A stretch of DNA of 64,000 nt from Streptomyces sp. HUAS ZL42. Its GTDB lineage: Bacteria > Actinomycetota > Actinomycetes > Streptomycetales > Streptomycetaceae. This document shows, piece after piece, positions 9,462 through 18,650 of the stretch. The position numbers and the translations under genes are program-made. Under the pieces are notes generated by a model. It ran no database searches and was not told where the DNA came from. It saw only the letters and a program-made list of their open reading frames with translations. How positions within the stretch are numbered: position 1 is the stretch's first letter; each line of letters starts with the position of its first letter. The stretch lies in contig NZ_CP160403.1 in assembly GCF_040782645.1 (NCBI RefSeq), positions 8,591,001 to 8,655,000 on the forward strand, in the 5' to 3' direction.

Positions 9462-10052
9462 GTGCGGATCAACGCGGCGGACATCGGAACGGGGGCACGG
9501 ACCGCCCCCACCATGGTCGCGGCCGGCGCCCCGGGGGTCGCTCCGGAACGCGTCCAAGTACGTATCGCCCACAGCGACTTCGGACGGCGACGATCGCCGG
9601 TGGTTCGATGGGAACCCGCTCCTCGGCCTGGGCGGTCACCGTCGCGGCCGCCGAGCCGCGGGACCGGCTCACCCTGAGCGCCGGCACCCCGCCGGAGGGG
9701 ATCCGCCCTGCGGATGCCGGTCGCGTACGTGGGTGCCATGGGCTCCCGCCGCGCCCATGCCGACCGTGACCGACGGCTGCGGGAAGCCGGCCTGCCCCGA
9801 ACGGCAGTTGGCCCGGCTGAGGTCGCCGATCGGCCTCGACCTCGGCGCACGTACGCCCGAGGAGACGGCGCTGTCGATCGCGGCCGAGATGGTCGCGGCC
9901 CGCCGGGCGGTACGGGCGCCCCGCTCACCGGCTCGGGACGCCGATCCACCGCGACGTGGCCGTCTCCCGTCACGACGTTGATCGAGTGGTCACGGTCAGG
10001 ACGCGGGCGTACGGTCGAACGGTGGAGGCGTCAGTGGGCGGAGCCGCCCGCT
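9462..10052 (+). pseudogene. Xanthine dehydrogenase large subunit/XdhC deletion remnant
   Basis: No intact frame exists here, but fragments in different frames match one another in order. NAADIGTGARTAPTMVAAG and then AGGSMGTRSSAWAV (after a frameshift near 9585) belong to a molybdopterin-binding xanthine dehydrogenase subunit. From about 9714, PVAYVGAMGSRRAHADRDRR, LARLRSPIGLDLGARTPEE (shifted) and IHRDVAVSRHDV (shifted again) belong to XdhC, the cofactor-insertion factor. An internal deletion has joined the two genes and at least three frameshifts followed. It cannot encode a working enzyme. Confidence 0.85.
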
Positions 10053-10094
10053 GATCCCGAGCGAGGGTGCGCCCCCCCGAGAGTGCGACATGCC

Positions 10095-11648
10095 ATGAGC
10101 AGCAGCCCGCAGCCGACCTCTTCACCCCAGACCACCACCCGGGAAGCGGGCGGTGGCGGAAGCACGATGGCACTGCTGGTCATCGCGTCGTGCCAGCTCA
10201 TGGTGGTCCTGGACATCACCATCGTGAACATCGCGCTGCCGCACATCCAGCGCGACCTGGACTTCTCCACCACGAGCCTGTCCTGGGTGGTCAACGCCTA
10301 CACCCTCACCTTCGGCGGACTGCTGCTGCTCGGCGGCCGGACCGGCGACATCCTCGGCAGACGGCGCGTCTTCATCTTCGGGGTGCTGCTCTTCGTGCTC
10401 GCCTCCCTGCTCGGTGGTCTGTCCCAGAACTCCGGCCAACTCCTCGCCGCACGCGCCCTCCAGGGCGTCGGCGGCGCCATCGCGTCCCCGACCGCCCTCG
10501 CCCTGATCAGCACCACGTTCCGGGAGGGCCCCGAGCGCAACAGGGCCTTCGGGGTCTTCGCCGCGGTCTCGGCGGGGGGCGGCGCGATCGGGCTGCTCGC
10601 GGGAGGGATCCTCGTCGAGTGGCTGAACTGGCGCTGGGTGCTCTTCGTCAACGTCCCGATCGGACTGCTCATCGTCCTCGCCACGCCCCGCTGGATCAGG
10701 GAGTCCGAACGCCACCCCGGCCGCTTCGACGTCACCGGCGCGCTCACCTCCACCGTGGGCATGGTGCTGCTGGTCTACGGGTTCATCAGGGCCGCGCAGG
10801 ACGGCTGGCGGGATGCCCTCACGCTGGCCTCGTTCGCCGCGGCCGCCGTCGTCCTCGCGCTGTTCCTGATGATCGAGCGGCGTTCCAGGCAACCGATCAC
10901 ACCGCTGCACATGTTCGCCGACCGCAACCGGGCCGGAACGTACGGCATCATGCTGTGCCTCGCCGCAGCGATCTTCGGGATGTTCTTCTTCCTGACCCTC
11001 TTCGTGCAGAACGTGCTGGACTTCAGCCCGCTGCAGGCCGGGCTCGCCTTCCTGCCGGTCAGCGCGGTCATCGCGGTCGGCGCCGGGCTCGCCTCACGGT
11101 TCCTGCCCGTGTACGGGCCGAAACCCTTCATGGTGGTGGGCGCGGTCCTCGCGGCGGCCGGCCTGAGCTGGCTGACCCTGACCGACGTCCACTCCACCTA
11201 CGCGGGCAGCGTCCTCGGCCCGATGCTCGTCTTCAGCCTGGGCATGGGCATGGAGTTCGTCTCCCTCACCCTGATGGCACTCTCCGACGTCCCCACCCCG
11301 GAGACGGGCGCGGCCTCCGGCCTGCTCAACGCGACCCAGCAGGTCGGCGGCTCGCTCGGACTGTCCATCCTGGTCACGATGTTCGGCACGGCCAGCCGCA
11401 ACGAGGCCGAGGAACAGATCCCGCGGTTCCTCGCCCAGGCGACCCCCGCCGAGCGCGTGAGGTTCCAGCGCACCGGGAACCTGCCGCGGCCCTGGGCCGA
11501 CGAGGTCCTGACCGCAGGGGCCACGGCCGCCTTCGTCATGGCGGCGATCTTCACCGCGCTCGCCGCCCTGATCGCCGTCCTGGTCATCCAGGTCCGCCCC
11601 TCCGATCTGGAACGCCTCAAGGGCGGGACGGTTTCGGGCCCGGTCTGA
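10095..11648 (+). CDS. DHA2-family MFS drug efflux transporter (EmrB/QacA-like)
   Basis: 517 residues from the ATG at 10095; the frame runs open further upstream through the xanthine dehydrogenase remnant, which is not coding for this protein. The first helix carries LDITIVNIALPHIQRDL, the DHA2 hallmark, followed by WVVNAYTLTFGGLLLLGGR and GDILGRRR. Fourteen transmembrane segments are expected. It would export toxic compounds with proton antiport. It converges on the LAL regulator gene with a 9-bp gap, and could export the product of the terpene operon beyond; that link rests only on proximity. Confidence 0.9.
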   Translation: MSSSPQPTSSPQTTTREAGGGGSTMALLVIASCQLMVVLDITIVNIALPHIQRDLDFSTTSLSWVVNAYTLTFGGLLLLGGRTGDILGRRRVFIFGVLLFVLASLLGGLSQNSGQLLAARALQGVGGAIASPTALALISTTFREGPERNRAFGVFAAVSAGGGAIGLLAGGILVEWLNWRWVLFVNVPIGLLIVLATPRWIRESERHPGRFDVTGALTSTVGMVLLVYGFIRAAQDGWRDALTLASFAAAAVVLALFLMIERRSRQPITPLHMFADRNRAGTYGIMLCLAAAIFGMFFFLTLFVQNVLDFSPLQAGLAFLPVSAVIAVGAGLASRFLPVYGPKPFMVVGAVLAAAGLSWLTLTDVHSTYAGSVLGPMLVFSLGMGMEFVSLTLMALSDVPTPETGAASGLLNATQQVGGSLGLSILVTMFGTASRNEAEEQIPRFLAQATPAERVRFQRTGNLPRPWADEVLTAGATAAFVMAAIFTALAALIAVLVIQVRPSDLERLKGGTVSGPV

Positions 11649-11657
11649 GAAGGCGCC

Positions 11658-14567
11658 TCACGTCCGGGGGCGCGGAAACGTCTCCAGGGCCCTGGCGAGG
11701 CCGGAGGCATCGGTGCCGATCTTGCGGTAGGCGAAGGACAGCAGTTGTCGCACGCCCTGCTCGGTCAGGCGCAGTTCCTTCGCGACCACGGCCACCGGGT
11801 CTCCCTCGGCGGTCATCTCGGCGGCACGGCGTTCGGGGGCGGTGAGGGTGTCCGTCTGGGCGTAGCGCAGGGGCAGCGGGCGCAGTCCGGCTGCGGAGAG
11901 TTCGTCCCTCGCGCGGGTCGCCAGGGCCTCGGCGCCGCAGTGGACGGCTCCTTCGAGTCCCTGGTAGAGGCGGTCGGCGGCCTCCTGCAGGCGACCGTTG
12001 CGGGACAGCGCGGCCCCGTGGCCGACCAGCGTGCGGGCCAGTTCGTAGGAGGCGGGCGACCGTTCCAGCTGGCCGGCGGCCTCCGCGTACAGATCGAGCG
12101 CCGCCGCTCCTCCCGTCACCTCGGCCTCGGTGCTCAGCGCCTGCCCGATCGCGGACGCCGCGCCGAAGTCCCGGGCCCGCTTCACGGCGTCCCGGGCGAG
12201 ACGTACGGCCCGGTCCGGGGCCGTACGCGCGACAGCGGAGGCCAGATCCAGCTGCCAGGGGCACCAGGCGGGGTTGCGCCACGCCCGCTTCTCCAGCCAT
12301 TCCCCGACGTCGGACAACAGCCGCGCCGCCTCGGGGTGCTTCCCCTCGGCCAACAGCAGTTCGGCGTACACCGTGCGGGGATCGGGGTAGATGACCGCAT
12401 TGGGGACCTTCTCGCCGTACCGGTAGGCGTCGGCGAGCCGGCGCGCCTCGGCGGTCCGGCCGCGGGCCAGAAGGGTCTGGATGAGGATGCCGACGGCGAA
12501 CCACTGGGCGGGTACGGCGCCTTCGACCCGGTCGGCGATGCGCAGGCCTTCCCGGGCCATCTGCTCCGCCTCGGCCAGGCTGCCCCGCCGGTAGCGGATG
12601 TAGCCGGCGAGGGTCTGGCCCAGGGCCAGATGGGAGCCGCGCCAGCCCTTGCCCGCGCATTCCGCGATGCCCCTGGTGAACAGTTCCTCGGCCCGCCGTG
12701 GCTGGTCGCAGTACATGAACACCAGGGCGACCGAGACGGGCACCTCGAAGCCCCGGTTCTCGTCGGTCCAGCTCAGACCTCCGCGCAGGGCCTCCTCGGC
12801 ACAGGAGACAACGGTCTGCCGCGGCTCGCCGCACAGCATGGCGTCCCAGGCCCGCAGTCCCAGGATGTACCGCTCCTCCAGACCGCGGCCGGGCAGACGC
12901 CGGGCCAGCCGTGCCAGCCTGCGCGAGCGGGCGGACGAGTCGGGCTCGTCGGCGCGGGTCGAACTCCAGACGAAGTGATCGGCCTGCATACGCAGCCGGA
13001 TACGCGGAGTGGCGGCCCGCCGGGCCTCGTCGGCGGCCACGGTCGCGGCCTCGGCCATCCGGTCGGTGTGGGCGAGCGCCTGAGTGAGCCGGTAGGCGAT
13101 GGAGGCGCGCAGCTCGGGGTCGACGTCGGGTTCCTCCAGCGCCTTCCGCAAATGGCGCACCGTGGCGGTGGGTTCGATGAGAAAGGTCGAGCACGCGAGT
13201 TCATGGAGGAGCGCGGCCCGGTCCTCCGGAAGCGGAGGCTCCTGCAGCGCGCGGGTCAGGGCGCGCCGGGCGGCTTCCGGTGCCCCGGAACGGAGGTATT
13301 CACGCGCGGCCTCGCGGAGGCATTCGACCGCCTCGGGCTTGCCCTCGCAGGGAACCTCCAGCAGGTGCCGGGCAGCGGCCGTGGGACCGTAACCCGCCGC
13401 CCGGACGGCCTCGGCCGCCGCGTTGTGCAGGCCGACCCGCAGGGCCGGTGGGATGGACCGGTAGATCGTCGTGGCGATCAGCGGGTGGACGAACTCCAGG
13501 TCGGCCCCGGGTTCGTGGCCGTCGGCGAGGACTCGGACCGCGCGCAGTCGTTCGACCGCCTCGGAGGCCGCCGCGCTGCCGAGCACCGCGATGGTCGCCG
13601 CGAGCTCCGGGGAGACGGGTGCACCGAGGACGGCCGCGGCATGGGCGAGGCGGACGGTGGTCGTGCCGAGCCGCTGGAGGCGCTCGATCAGCCCCGGGCC
13701 CTTGACCGCGGTGGCGAGGTCCCGCATCGCCGGCAACTCGAACTGCGCGCCCCTCAGGTTCCGTTCGCCGAGCCTGATGGCGAGTTCCACGGCCTCGAAG
13801 GGGCTGCCACCGGTGACCGTCCAGCATTCGTCGCAGAACTCGTCCTCGGCCCCTTCCCCTACTTCGTCCCTGACGATCCGTGCCACGCCGGCCGCGGTGA
13901 GGGGCGCCAGGGTGCAGGGGCGATCCCCATGACGTGCGATGAGCGAGTGGAAGGCGGGTGCCTCGGGCGGAAGGTCGTCGGGCCGGTAGGCGAACACGAT
14001 GAGGAGCGGCAGGTCCGCGACCCGTGGGGCGAAGGAGGCGAGCCAGTCCAGGGACTCGACGTCGGCCCAGTGCAGGTCGTCCAGGAGCAGGACGAGGGGC
14101 GCCTTCATCACCGCGAGACGCGTCATGACCCAGTCGAGGCCGTCACGCACACCGGTCGGATCCGGCACATGGGCGGTGTCCGTGGCCTCGAGGCCGAGCG
14201 CGGCGGCCACGATGTCGTACCAACTGCCCAGGAAGGTCCGGCGTTCCGCCTCGGCCATCGTCGCCAGCACGGGCTGGATGAGCTGGCGAACCACGTGGAA
14301 CGCCAGCTCCTGTTCCTTCTCGCCGCCCCTGCCCGACAGCACCGTGAATCCGTGCGCGGCGGCTCGGACACGTGACTCGGCGACGAGCCTCGTCTTTCCC
14401 AGACCGGCCGGACCTGTGAAGGCGAGCAGCCCGCCGTGCTGCGCTCGTGGGACGCCGTCGGCGGTGCCGCGCAGGTCCGCCAACGCGGTGTCGAGGGCCC
14501 GGAGTTCCCGGTCGCGCTCGAGCAACGGCCGGGATTCGCCGGTCGGTCGGCTCGCTCCATGCTCCAT
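11658..14567 (-). CDS. LAL-type LuxR-family ATP-binding regulator
   Basis: 969 residues from the ATG at 14567 (AGGAAG upstream); a GTG at 14633 would add 22. Walker A GPAGLGKTRL near residue 50, Walker B PLVLLLDDLHWAD near 150, then a long helical TPR-like region and a C-terminal HTH, LTAPERRAAEMTAEGDP to FAYRKIGTD. This is the architecture of large ATP-binding LuxR regulators (MalT/LAL), which often activate secondary-metabolite clusters. The recognition-helix region (TEQGVRQLLSFAYRK) departs from the usual TVEWHLSNAYRKL pattern. It lies next to and in the same direction as the terpene operon, 137 bp downstream of it. Confidence 0.88.
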   Translation of the reverse strand: MEHGASRPTGESRPLLERDRELRALDTALADLRGTADGVPRAQHGGLLAFTGPAGLGKTRLVAESRVRAAAHGFTVLSGRGGEKEQELAFHVVRQLIQPVLATMAEAERRTFLGSWYDIVAAALGLEATDTAHVPDPTGVRDGLDWVMTRLAVMKAPLVLLLDDLHWADVESLDWLASFAPRVADLPLLIVFAYRPDDLPPEAPAFHSLIARHGDRPCTLAPLTAAGVARIVRDEVGEGAEDEFCDECWTVTGGSPFEAVELAIRLGERNLRGAQFELPAMRDLATAVKGPGLIERLQRLGTTTVRLAHAAAVLGAPVSPELAATIAVLGSAAASEAVERLRAVRVLADGHEPGADLEFVHPLIATTIYRSIPPALRVGLHNAAAEAVRAAGYGPTAAARHLLEVPCEGKPEAVECLREAAREYLRSGAPEAARRALTRALQEPPLPEDRAALLHELACSTFLIEPTATVRHLRKALEEPDVDPELRASIAYRLTQALAHTDRMAEAATVAADEARRAATPRIRLRMQADHFVWSSTRADEPDSSARSRRLARLARRLPGRGLEERYILGLRAWDAMLCGEPRQTVVSCAEEALRGGLSWTDENRGFEVPVSVALVFMYCDQPRRAEELFTRGIAECAGKGWRGSHLALGQTLAGYIRYRRGSLAEAEQMAREGLRIADRVEGAVPAQWFAVGILIQTLLARGRTAEARRLADAYRYGEKVPNAVIYPDPRTVYAELLLAEGKHPEAARLLSDVGEWLEKRAWRNPAWCPWQLDLASAVARTAPDRAVRLARDAVKRARDFGAASAIGQALSTEAEVTGGAAALDLYAEAAGQLERSPASYELARTLVGHGAALSRNGRLQEAADRLYQGLEGAVHCGAEALATRARDELSAAGLRPLPLRYAQTDTLTAPERRAAEMTAEGDPVAVVAKELRLTEQGVRQLLSFAYRKIGTDASGLARALETFPRPRT

Positions 14568-14704
14568 GCGCTCTACCGCTTCCTGTCGCTCGTCCTCGAA
14601 GGGCAGCGCCGAGCGTAAGCCCCTGCACGACACGCGATGCGAGCGTTGCCGAACGAGAATGACAGGGATGAGTGAACCGACCGCCGGATCGGTTTGACCT
14701 GCTG

Positions 14705-15754
14705 CTACTCGGGCATCGCACCATAATTGGCCGCTTCACCGTCAGAAGGCGGGGCCGCCGCGGCGTCCGCGTACCGTGGGACGCTCCGGGACCAGTAGTA
14801 ACACCCCCGGATCCAGCCGGCCATGCCTTCCACATAGCCGACACCGGCGGGGCTCAACTCCGGTTCGACCTCTTCGTAGAGTTTCTCGAACTCGCCGATC
14901 GCGCGGTTGATCCGGCGGACGGCCGACAAGACGGCCTCCGGCAGGGAGGTGCCGCCCGCGCGCTGGTAGGCGAGGGCCAGATTGATCATTCCGCCCGCGC
15001 GTTGCTCCTTCACGGCGGAGAAGAGGTCGGGAATCCACACCGCCGCGTCTGCAGACAGCCGCTCGAGACGCCGCATGGCAGGGTGATGGAGTTCCTGCGG
15101 GGCCAGCTCGTGGGACTGCGCGGCTTCGCACAGCGGGTAGAAGGGCTCGACGCCTGCGATGAGTGCACGAATCGAGCAGCACATGCGCATCGGCAGGGGA
15201 CGCGAGTCGGACTGGGCCACCGATTCGTACAACAGGCCGTGTACGTACTCGCGGCTCTTCCAGGCCCATCGCTCGGCCTGTGCCGGTGTACACCGCTCCT
15301 GCACCTGCGTGCAGAGATCGGCGAGAGCCGCTCCGAGGGACGTAGTGGGCGGCCGGCCGTCCCGCAGAATCCCGATGCTCTCGCACAGCATGGGGAGCAG
15401 TCGCCCCGGCCATCGCCTGCCGACCTCTTCCGCCCGGTCGTCGAAGACGAATTGATAGGCGATTTGATTCGCCACGATCTGGAGGAGGCCGGAATCCATG
15501 GTCGGGCTGTTGTAGGAGGCGAGTTCCGCGGGACGAGTGCGGGAGATCATCGCCGCCATTTCTGCCGAGTCCGTCAGCCCCCACGTTCGCAGCCAGGCGT
15601 CCACTCCCGCCGCCGCTTCGGATGCGTGCCGATGGGACAGGAACGGGAAAGGCATGTAGAGGTGGGCGTCGATCAGTTCCTTCAGATGGGAAGCCGGAAT
15701 TCCGTCCTGCGGGGCGATCGCGACTTCCTCATGTGCTGTGGTCACCGTCGTCAC
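14705..15754 (-). CDS. Class I terpene synthase with altered NSE motif
   Basis: 349 residues. The GTG start overlaps the stop of the upstream P450 gene by four bases (GTGA), indicating coupled translation. The Asp-rich motif DDRAE lies at 105-109. The pyrophosphate-sensing Arg is R196, exactly 46 residues before the NSE motif, and the RY pair is at 327-328. The NSE motif reads PDLFSAVKE at 242-250, where the Mg-binding Asn is Pro; Asp, Ser, Lys and Glu are kept. It should cyclise a prenyl diphosphate (farnesyl most likely) if still active. The product cannot be predicted. Length is normal for bacterial sesquiterpene synthases. Confidence 0.88.
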   Translation of the reverse strand: MTTVTTAHEEVAIAPQDGIPASHLKELIDAHLYMPFPFLSHRHASEAAAGVDAWLRTWGLTDSAEMAAMISRTRPAELASYNSPTMDSGLLQIVANQIAYQFVFDDRAEEVGRRWPGRLLPMLCESIGILRDGRPPTTSLGAALADLCTQVQERCTPAQAERWAWKSREYVHGLLYESVAQSDSRPLPMRMCCSIRALIAGVEPFYPLCEAAQSHELAPQELHHPAMRRLERLSADAAVWIPDLFSAVKEQRAGGMINLALAYQRAGGTSLPEAVLSAVRRINRAIGEFEKLYEEVEPELSPAGVGYVEGMAGWIRGCYYWSRSVPRYADAAAAPPSDGEAANYGAMPE

Positions 15755-17118
15755 CAATCCGAGCGCGCTTCGCAGGTCATCATCAGCGACCTCGGTCCCA
15801 GGGTCACCGCGGGACGGGGCTGTTCGACAGGCTCGGACGGATGGCGCAGGCGCCAGCGTCCGGCGATGGTCGCGAGGGCGACCGTGGCCTCCGTCATGGC
15901 GAACACGTTGCCCATGCAGGCGCGGCTGCCTGCGGCGAAGGGGAGGAAGGCCCCAGCGGGTGCGGCATCGGCCTGCTCCGGCAACCAACGGTCGGGCAGG
16001 AAACGGTCGGCGTCGGCGAACGAAGCGGGATCGCGGTGCAGGAGGTAAGGGCTGTACAGGACGGTGGCCCCCCGGGGGATACGGTGCCCGGCCAGCTTCG
16101 TTTCCCTGGTGGTGATGCGGGTGAAGAGCCAGCCGGGTGGGGAGTGCCGCAGCGTCTCGGTGACGACGGACCGGGTGTGGACCAGTCGCGGCACGTCGTC
16201 CGGGCCCGGTGACCGTCCTGCGAGAACGGTGTCGACTTCCTTGTGCAGACGGCGTTCCGCCTCCGGGTGTTGCGCCAGCAGACTGAAAGCGGAGGCCAGG
16301 CACAGTGCGGGGGCCTCGACGCCGGTGAGGAGGACGGTGATGAGCTGGTCATGGAGCTCCTGCCCGGTGATTGCCGCCGCTCCGTCCCGGCCGTGCGCGG
16401 CCGCCAGCAGCATCCCCAGCAGATCGTGCCGCGGAGCACCCCGCCGGCGCTCGGCGACGGCCGAGTCGACGATCGCGTGCATGCGGTCGACGGCGCGCCG
16501 GTAACGGCGGTTCGCGGGTGTGGGGACGCGGAACGGGGCGTCGACCGGCACGATCGTCCGGACGAACAGACCCCGGACGACCACAGTGAGACAGTCCCGC
16601 AGCTCGGCGACCGTCGCGGAGCCGAGAGAGTCCGAGAACAGAACTCGACTGATCACCTGTGTCGACAACGCCATCATCGCCGCACTGACGTCGACCGTCC
16701 GCCCCGCCCGCCACGTACGGCAGGCATCCTCGGCCTCCTCGGCCATGAGGTCCGTACGCTCGGCGACGCGAGACGGCCGGAAGTCGGGCTGCAGCAGCCT
16801 GCGCCTGCGCCGATGCTCGTCCTGGCGACATGTGACGACGCCGTCACCCATCACCGCGCGCAGCCTCTCGTACTGCGAGCCTCCCTTGTCGAACGTACGC
16901 GGGTCCATGAGTACTTGGTGGGTCAGTTCGGGGTGGCAAACCACCCAAGCGTCCATGGGGCCCAGGCGTATCCGCACCAAATCCCCATGAGCGGGAAGAG
17001 AATTCAGAAAGTCCAACGGCCGACGGAACAACGAGATACCATGGCCAATGAACGGGAATATGCCTGGCGCAGTAGCCACCGTCCATACTCGTTCCGGCTC
17101 ACGCGCGGCAATGCTCAT
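15751..17118 (-). CDS. Cytochrome P450, terpene-operon type
   Basis: 455 residues. The heme-binding loop FAAGSRACMG carries Cys401, and the K-helix ExxR is ETLR. The N-terminus (APGIFPFIGHGISLFRRPL, then LPAHGDLVRIRLGP) resembles terpene-oxidising P450s such as pentalenene oxygenase. In the I-helix the usual acid-Thr pair is LLTGVEAPA: the Glu is kept but Thr is Ala, as in P450eryF. It is first gene of a two-gene operon and would oxidise the terpene made by the partner. No ferredoxin gene is adjacent; the FprA-like reductase at 50763 is far away. An inverted repeat lies 31-54 bases upstream. Confidence 0.92.
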   Translation of the reverse strand: MSIAAREPERVWTVATAPGIFPFIGHGISLFRRPLDFLNSLPAHGDLVRIRLGPMDAWVVCHPELTHQVLMDPRTFDKGGSQYERLRAVMGDGVVTCRQDEHRRRRRLLQPDFRPSRVAERTDLMAEEAEDACRTWRAGRTVDVSAAMMALSTQVISRVLFSDSLGSATVAELRDCLTVVVRGLFVRTIVPVDAPFRVPTPANRRYRRAVDRMHAIVDSAVAERRRGAPRHDLLGMLLAAAHGRDGAAAITGQELHDQLITVLLTGVEAPALCLASAFSLLAQHPEAERRLHKEVDTVLAGRSPGPDDVPRLVHTRSVVTETLRHSPPGWLFTRITTRETKLAGHRIPRGATVLYSPYLLHRDPASFADADRFLPDRWLPEQADAAPAGAFLPFAAGSRACMGNVFAMTEATVALATIAGRWRLRHPSEPVEQPRPAVTLGPRSLMMTCEARSDW

Positions 17119-17148
17119 CGCTTACCACCGTCCTCGGTCGACGCACGG

Positions 17149-17172
17149 AAGTCGGCAGTAGCTCACCGACTT
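17149..17172. promoter_or_regulatory. Inverted repeat upstream of P450-terpene operon
   Basis: Perfect 7-bp arms AAGTCGG (17149-17155) and CCGACTT (17166-17172) with a 10-bp spacer, 31 bases upstream of the P450 start. A dyad with one-turn half-site spacing suits a dimeric regulator; the adjacent LAL protein is one candidate. Binding is inferred. Confidence 0.4.
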
Positions 17173-17414
17173 GACACTTGAGTCATGGTTCTGCCCAGTT
17201 CAACCCGTCGTCGGCTTCCCGAATCCTTTCTCCGTGGGGGCGCAAAGGAGCGTGCGGGAGCATTACACGTGCGGTCTTTACCATGCGCCACATCTGCCGT
17301 GCAGTCTCTCCGCATTACGCTCACAAATGAGGCAGGAGGAAGGGAACCGGTGAGCTCTGTTCCCCTCCTATACGAATTTCGCGGTGAGTTCGTGCTTCAG
17401 GCCGAGTGGTGGAC

Positions 17415-17449
17415 GACCGGCCGGTACCGCGCAGGCGGTCCGGCCGGTC
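17415..17449 (-). terminator. Hairpin after sugar-binding lipoprotein gene
   Basis: Arms GACCGGCCGG (17415-17424) and CCGGCCGGTC (17440-17449), extended inward by ACCGC/GCGGT with one bulge, 16 bases past the stop of the 17466-18470 gene. It has no T-run, which is usual for Streptomyces terminators. The remaining sequence from 17173 to 17414 shows no coding region. Confidence 0.55.
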
Positions 17450-17465
17450 ATCTCGGTCCTCGTGG

Positions 17466-18470
17466 TTATCGCGTGCCCTTCGCGGCGAACTGGGCGACCT
17501 GGTCGACGTTGTCCTTGGTGATGAAGGCGGGGCCGGTCAGGATGGGGGCGGTGCTGCCGCCGCTGAAGTTGCCGTTGGTCTTGTAGAGCCAGAGTGAGTC
17601 GACGGCGAGGTAGCCCTGGAGGTAGGGCTGTTGGTCGACGGCGAATTCGACGTCGCCGTTCTGGACGGCCTTGACGAGGTCCTTGTTGAGGTCGAAGGTG
17701 GCGACCTTGGCCTTGCTGGTGGCGTCGGAGACGGACTGGACGGCGGTGAGGGCGATGGGGGCGCCGAGGGTGACGACCTGGTCGATGGTGGAGTCGGCCT
17801 TGAGTTTGGCGGTGATGGTCGACTTCACGGAGGGCATGTCGGTGCCGTTGACGTAGAGGATGTCGGTGGTGCCGGTGAAGCCCTTCTTCAGGCCGGCGCA
17901 GCGGGCTTCGAGGGCGACTTGTCCTTGTTCCTGGATGACGCACAGGGCGTGCTTGGCGCCGAGTTGGTTGAGGCGGGCGCCGAAGGCCTGGCCGGCGATG
18001 TTCTCGTCCTGGCCGAAGTATTCGAGCATGCCGAGTTTCTTCCAGTCGTCGACGCCGGAGTTGAAGCCGACGACGGGGATGCCGGCGGCGTTGGCCTTGG
18101 CGACGACGTCTTTCATGGCGTCGGGCTTGGCGGCGGTCAGGGCGATGCCGTCGACCTTTTGGTCGATGGCGTTCTGGACGAGGTTGGCCTGGTTGCCGGC
18201 GCTGGGGTCGCTGGAGTAGACGAGTTTGATGTTGTCCTTGGCGGCGGCGGCCTGGGCGCCCTTGCGGATGAGGTCCCAGAAGGTGTCGCCGGGGGAGGCG
18301 TGGGTGACCATGGCCACGGTCATGCGGGGGGTGGTGGCCTTGCCCGCCGAGGCGGCCGCGCCGCCTTCCTCGGACTTCTTGCCGCCGGAGCTGCTGGAGC
18401 AGCCCGTGGCGAGCAGGACGCCGGTGAGGACCGTGGCGGTCAGGGCGGCGGCTCGGTGGTTTCTGTGCAT
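17466..18470 (-). CDS. Orphan sugar-binding lipoprotein (Peripla_BP_4)
   Basis: 334 residues with a lipoprotein signal ending LATGCSSSSG, a Gly/Ser/Lys-rich linker, and a type I sugar-binding domain (VAMVTHASPGDTFWDLIRKG at the first strand; DGIALTAAKPDAMKDVV at the hinge). It is a monosaccharide or inositol-type binding protein of a CUT2 importer, anchored outside the membrane. No permease or ATPase lies nearby, so it must work with transporter parts elsewhere. GAGGTG precedes the ATG. A strong palindrome lies about 155 bp upstream (18624-18650). Confidence 0.88.
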   Translation of the reverse strand: MHRNHRAAALTATVLTGVLLATGCSSSSGGKKSEEGGAAASAGKATTPRMTVAMVTHASPGDTFWDLIRKGAQAAAAKDNIKLVYSSDPSAGNQANLVQNAIDQKVDGIALTAAKPDAMKDVVAKANAAGIPVVGFNSGVDDWKKLGMLEYFGQDENIAGQAFGARLNQLGAKHALCVIQEQGQVALEARCAGLKKGFTGTTDILYVNGTDMPSVKSTITAKLKADSTIDQVVTLGAPIALTAVQSVSDATSKAKVATFDLNKDLVKAVQNGDVEFAVDQQPYLQGYLAVDSLWLYKTNGNFSGGSTAPILTGPAFITKDNVDQVAQFAAKGTR

Positions 18471-18623
18471 GTCCCTTGCACCTCGCTGTGCTGATCAGGG
18501 TGGAGTGGGGTGGGAGATGGACTGCCTTGGGCCTGGCGTGGTGGCGGTCGGCGTGCGGATGCCGTGCGTGGCGGCGGAACGCGGATGTGTACGGTCACGG
18601 GTGCGGACCGCTGATATATGCAG

Positions 18624-18650
18624 CTAGAGCGCTTTATTAGCGCGCTCTAG
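18624..18650. promoter_or_regulatory. Palindromic operator-like site
   Basis: Perfect 9-bp arms CTAGAGCGC (18624-18632) and GCGCTCTAG (18642-18650) around an AT-rich 9-bp spacer. The GAGCGCTTTA core resembles LacI-family operators. It lies between the divergent sugar-binding lipoprotein and MarR genes, so a sugar-responsive repressor of the lipoprotein gene is a reasonable reading. Confidence 0.55.

Noticed and set aside
11745..14375. An 876-codon plus-strand frame
   Set aside because: It is antisense to the LAL regulator with intact Walker motifs and HTH.
14755..17118. That the terpene operon encodes geosmin or 2-methylisoborneol synthesis
   Set aside because: The synthase is a single ~350-residue domain, not the two-domain geosmin synthase, and no methyltransferase or cyclic-nucleotide-binding gene accompanies it as in the methylisoborneol operon.
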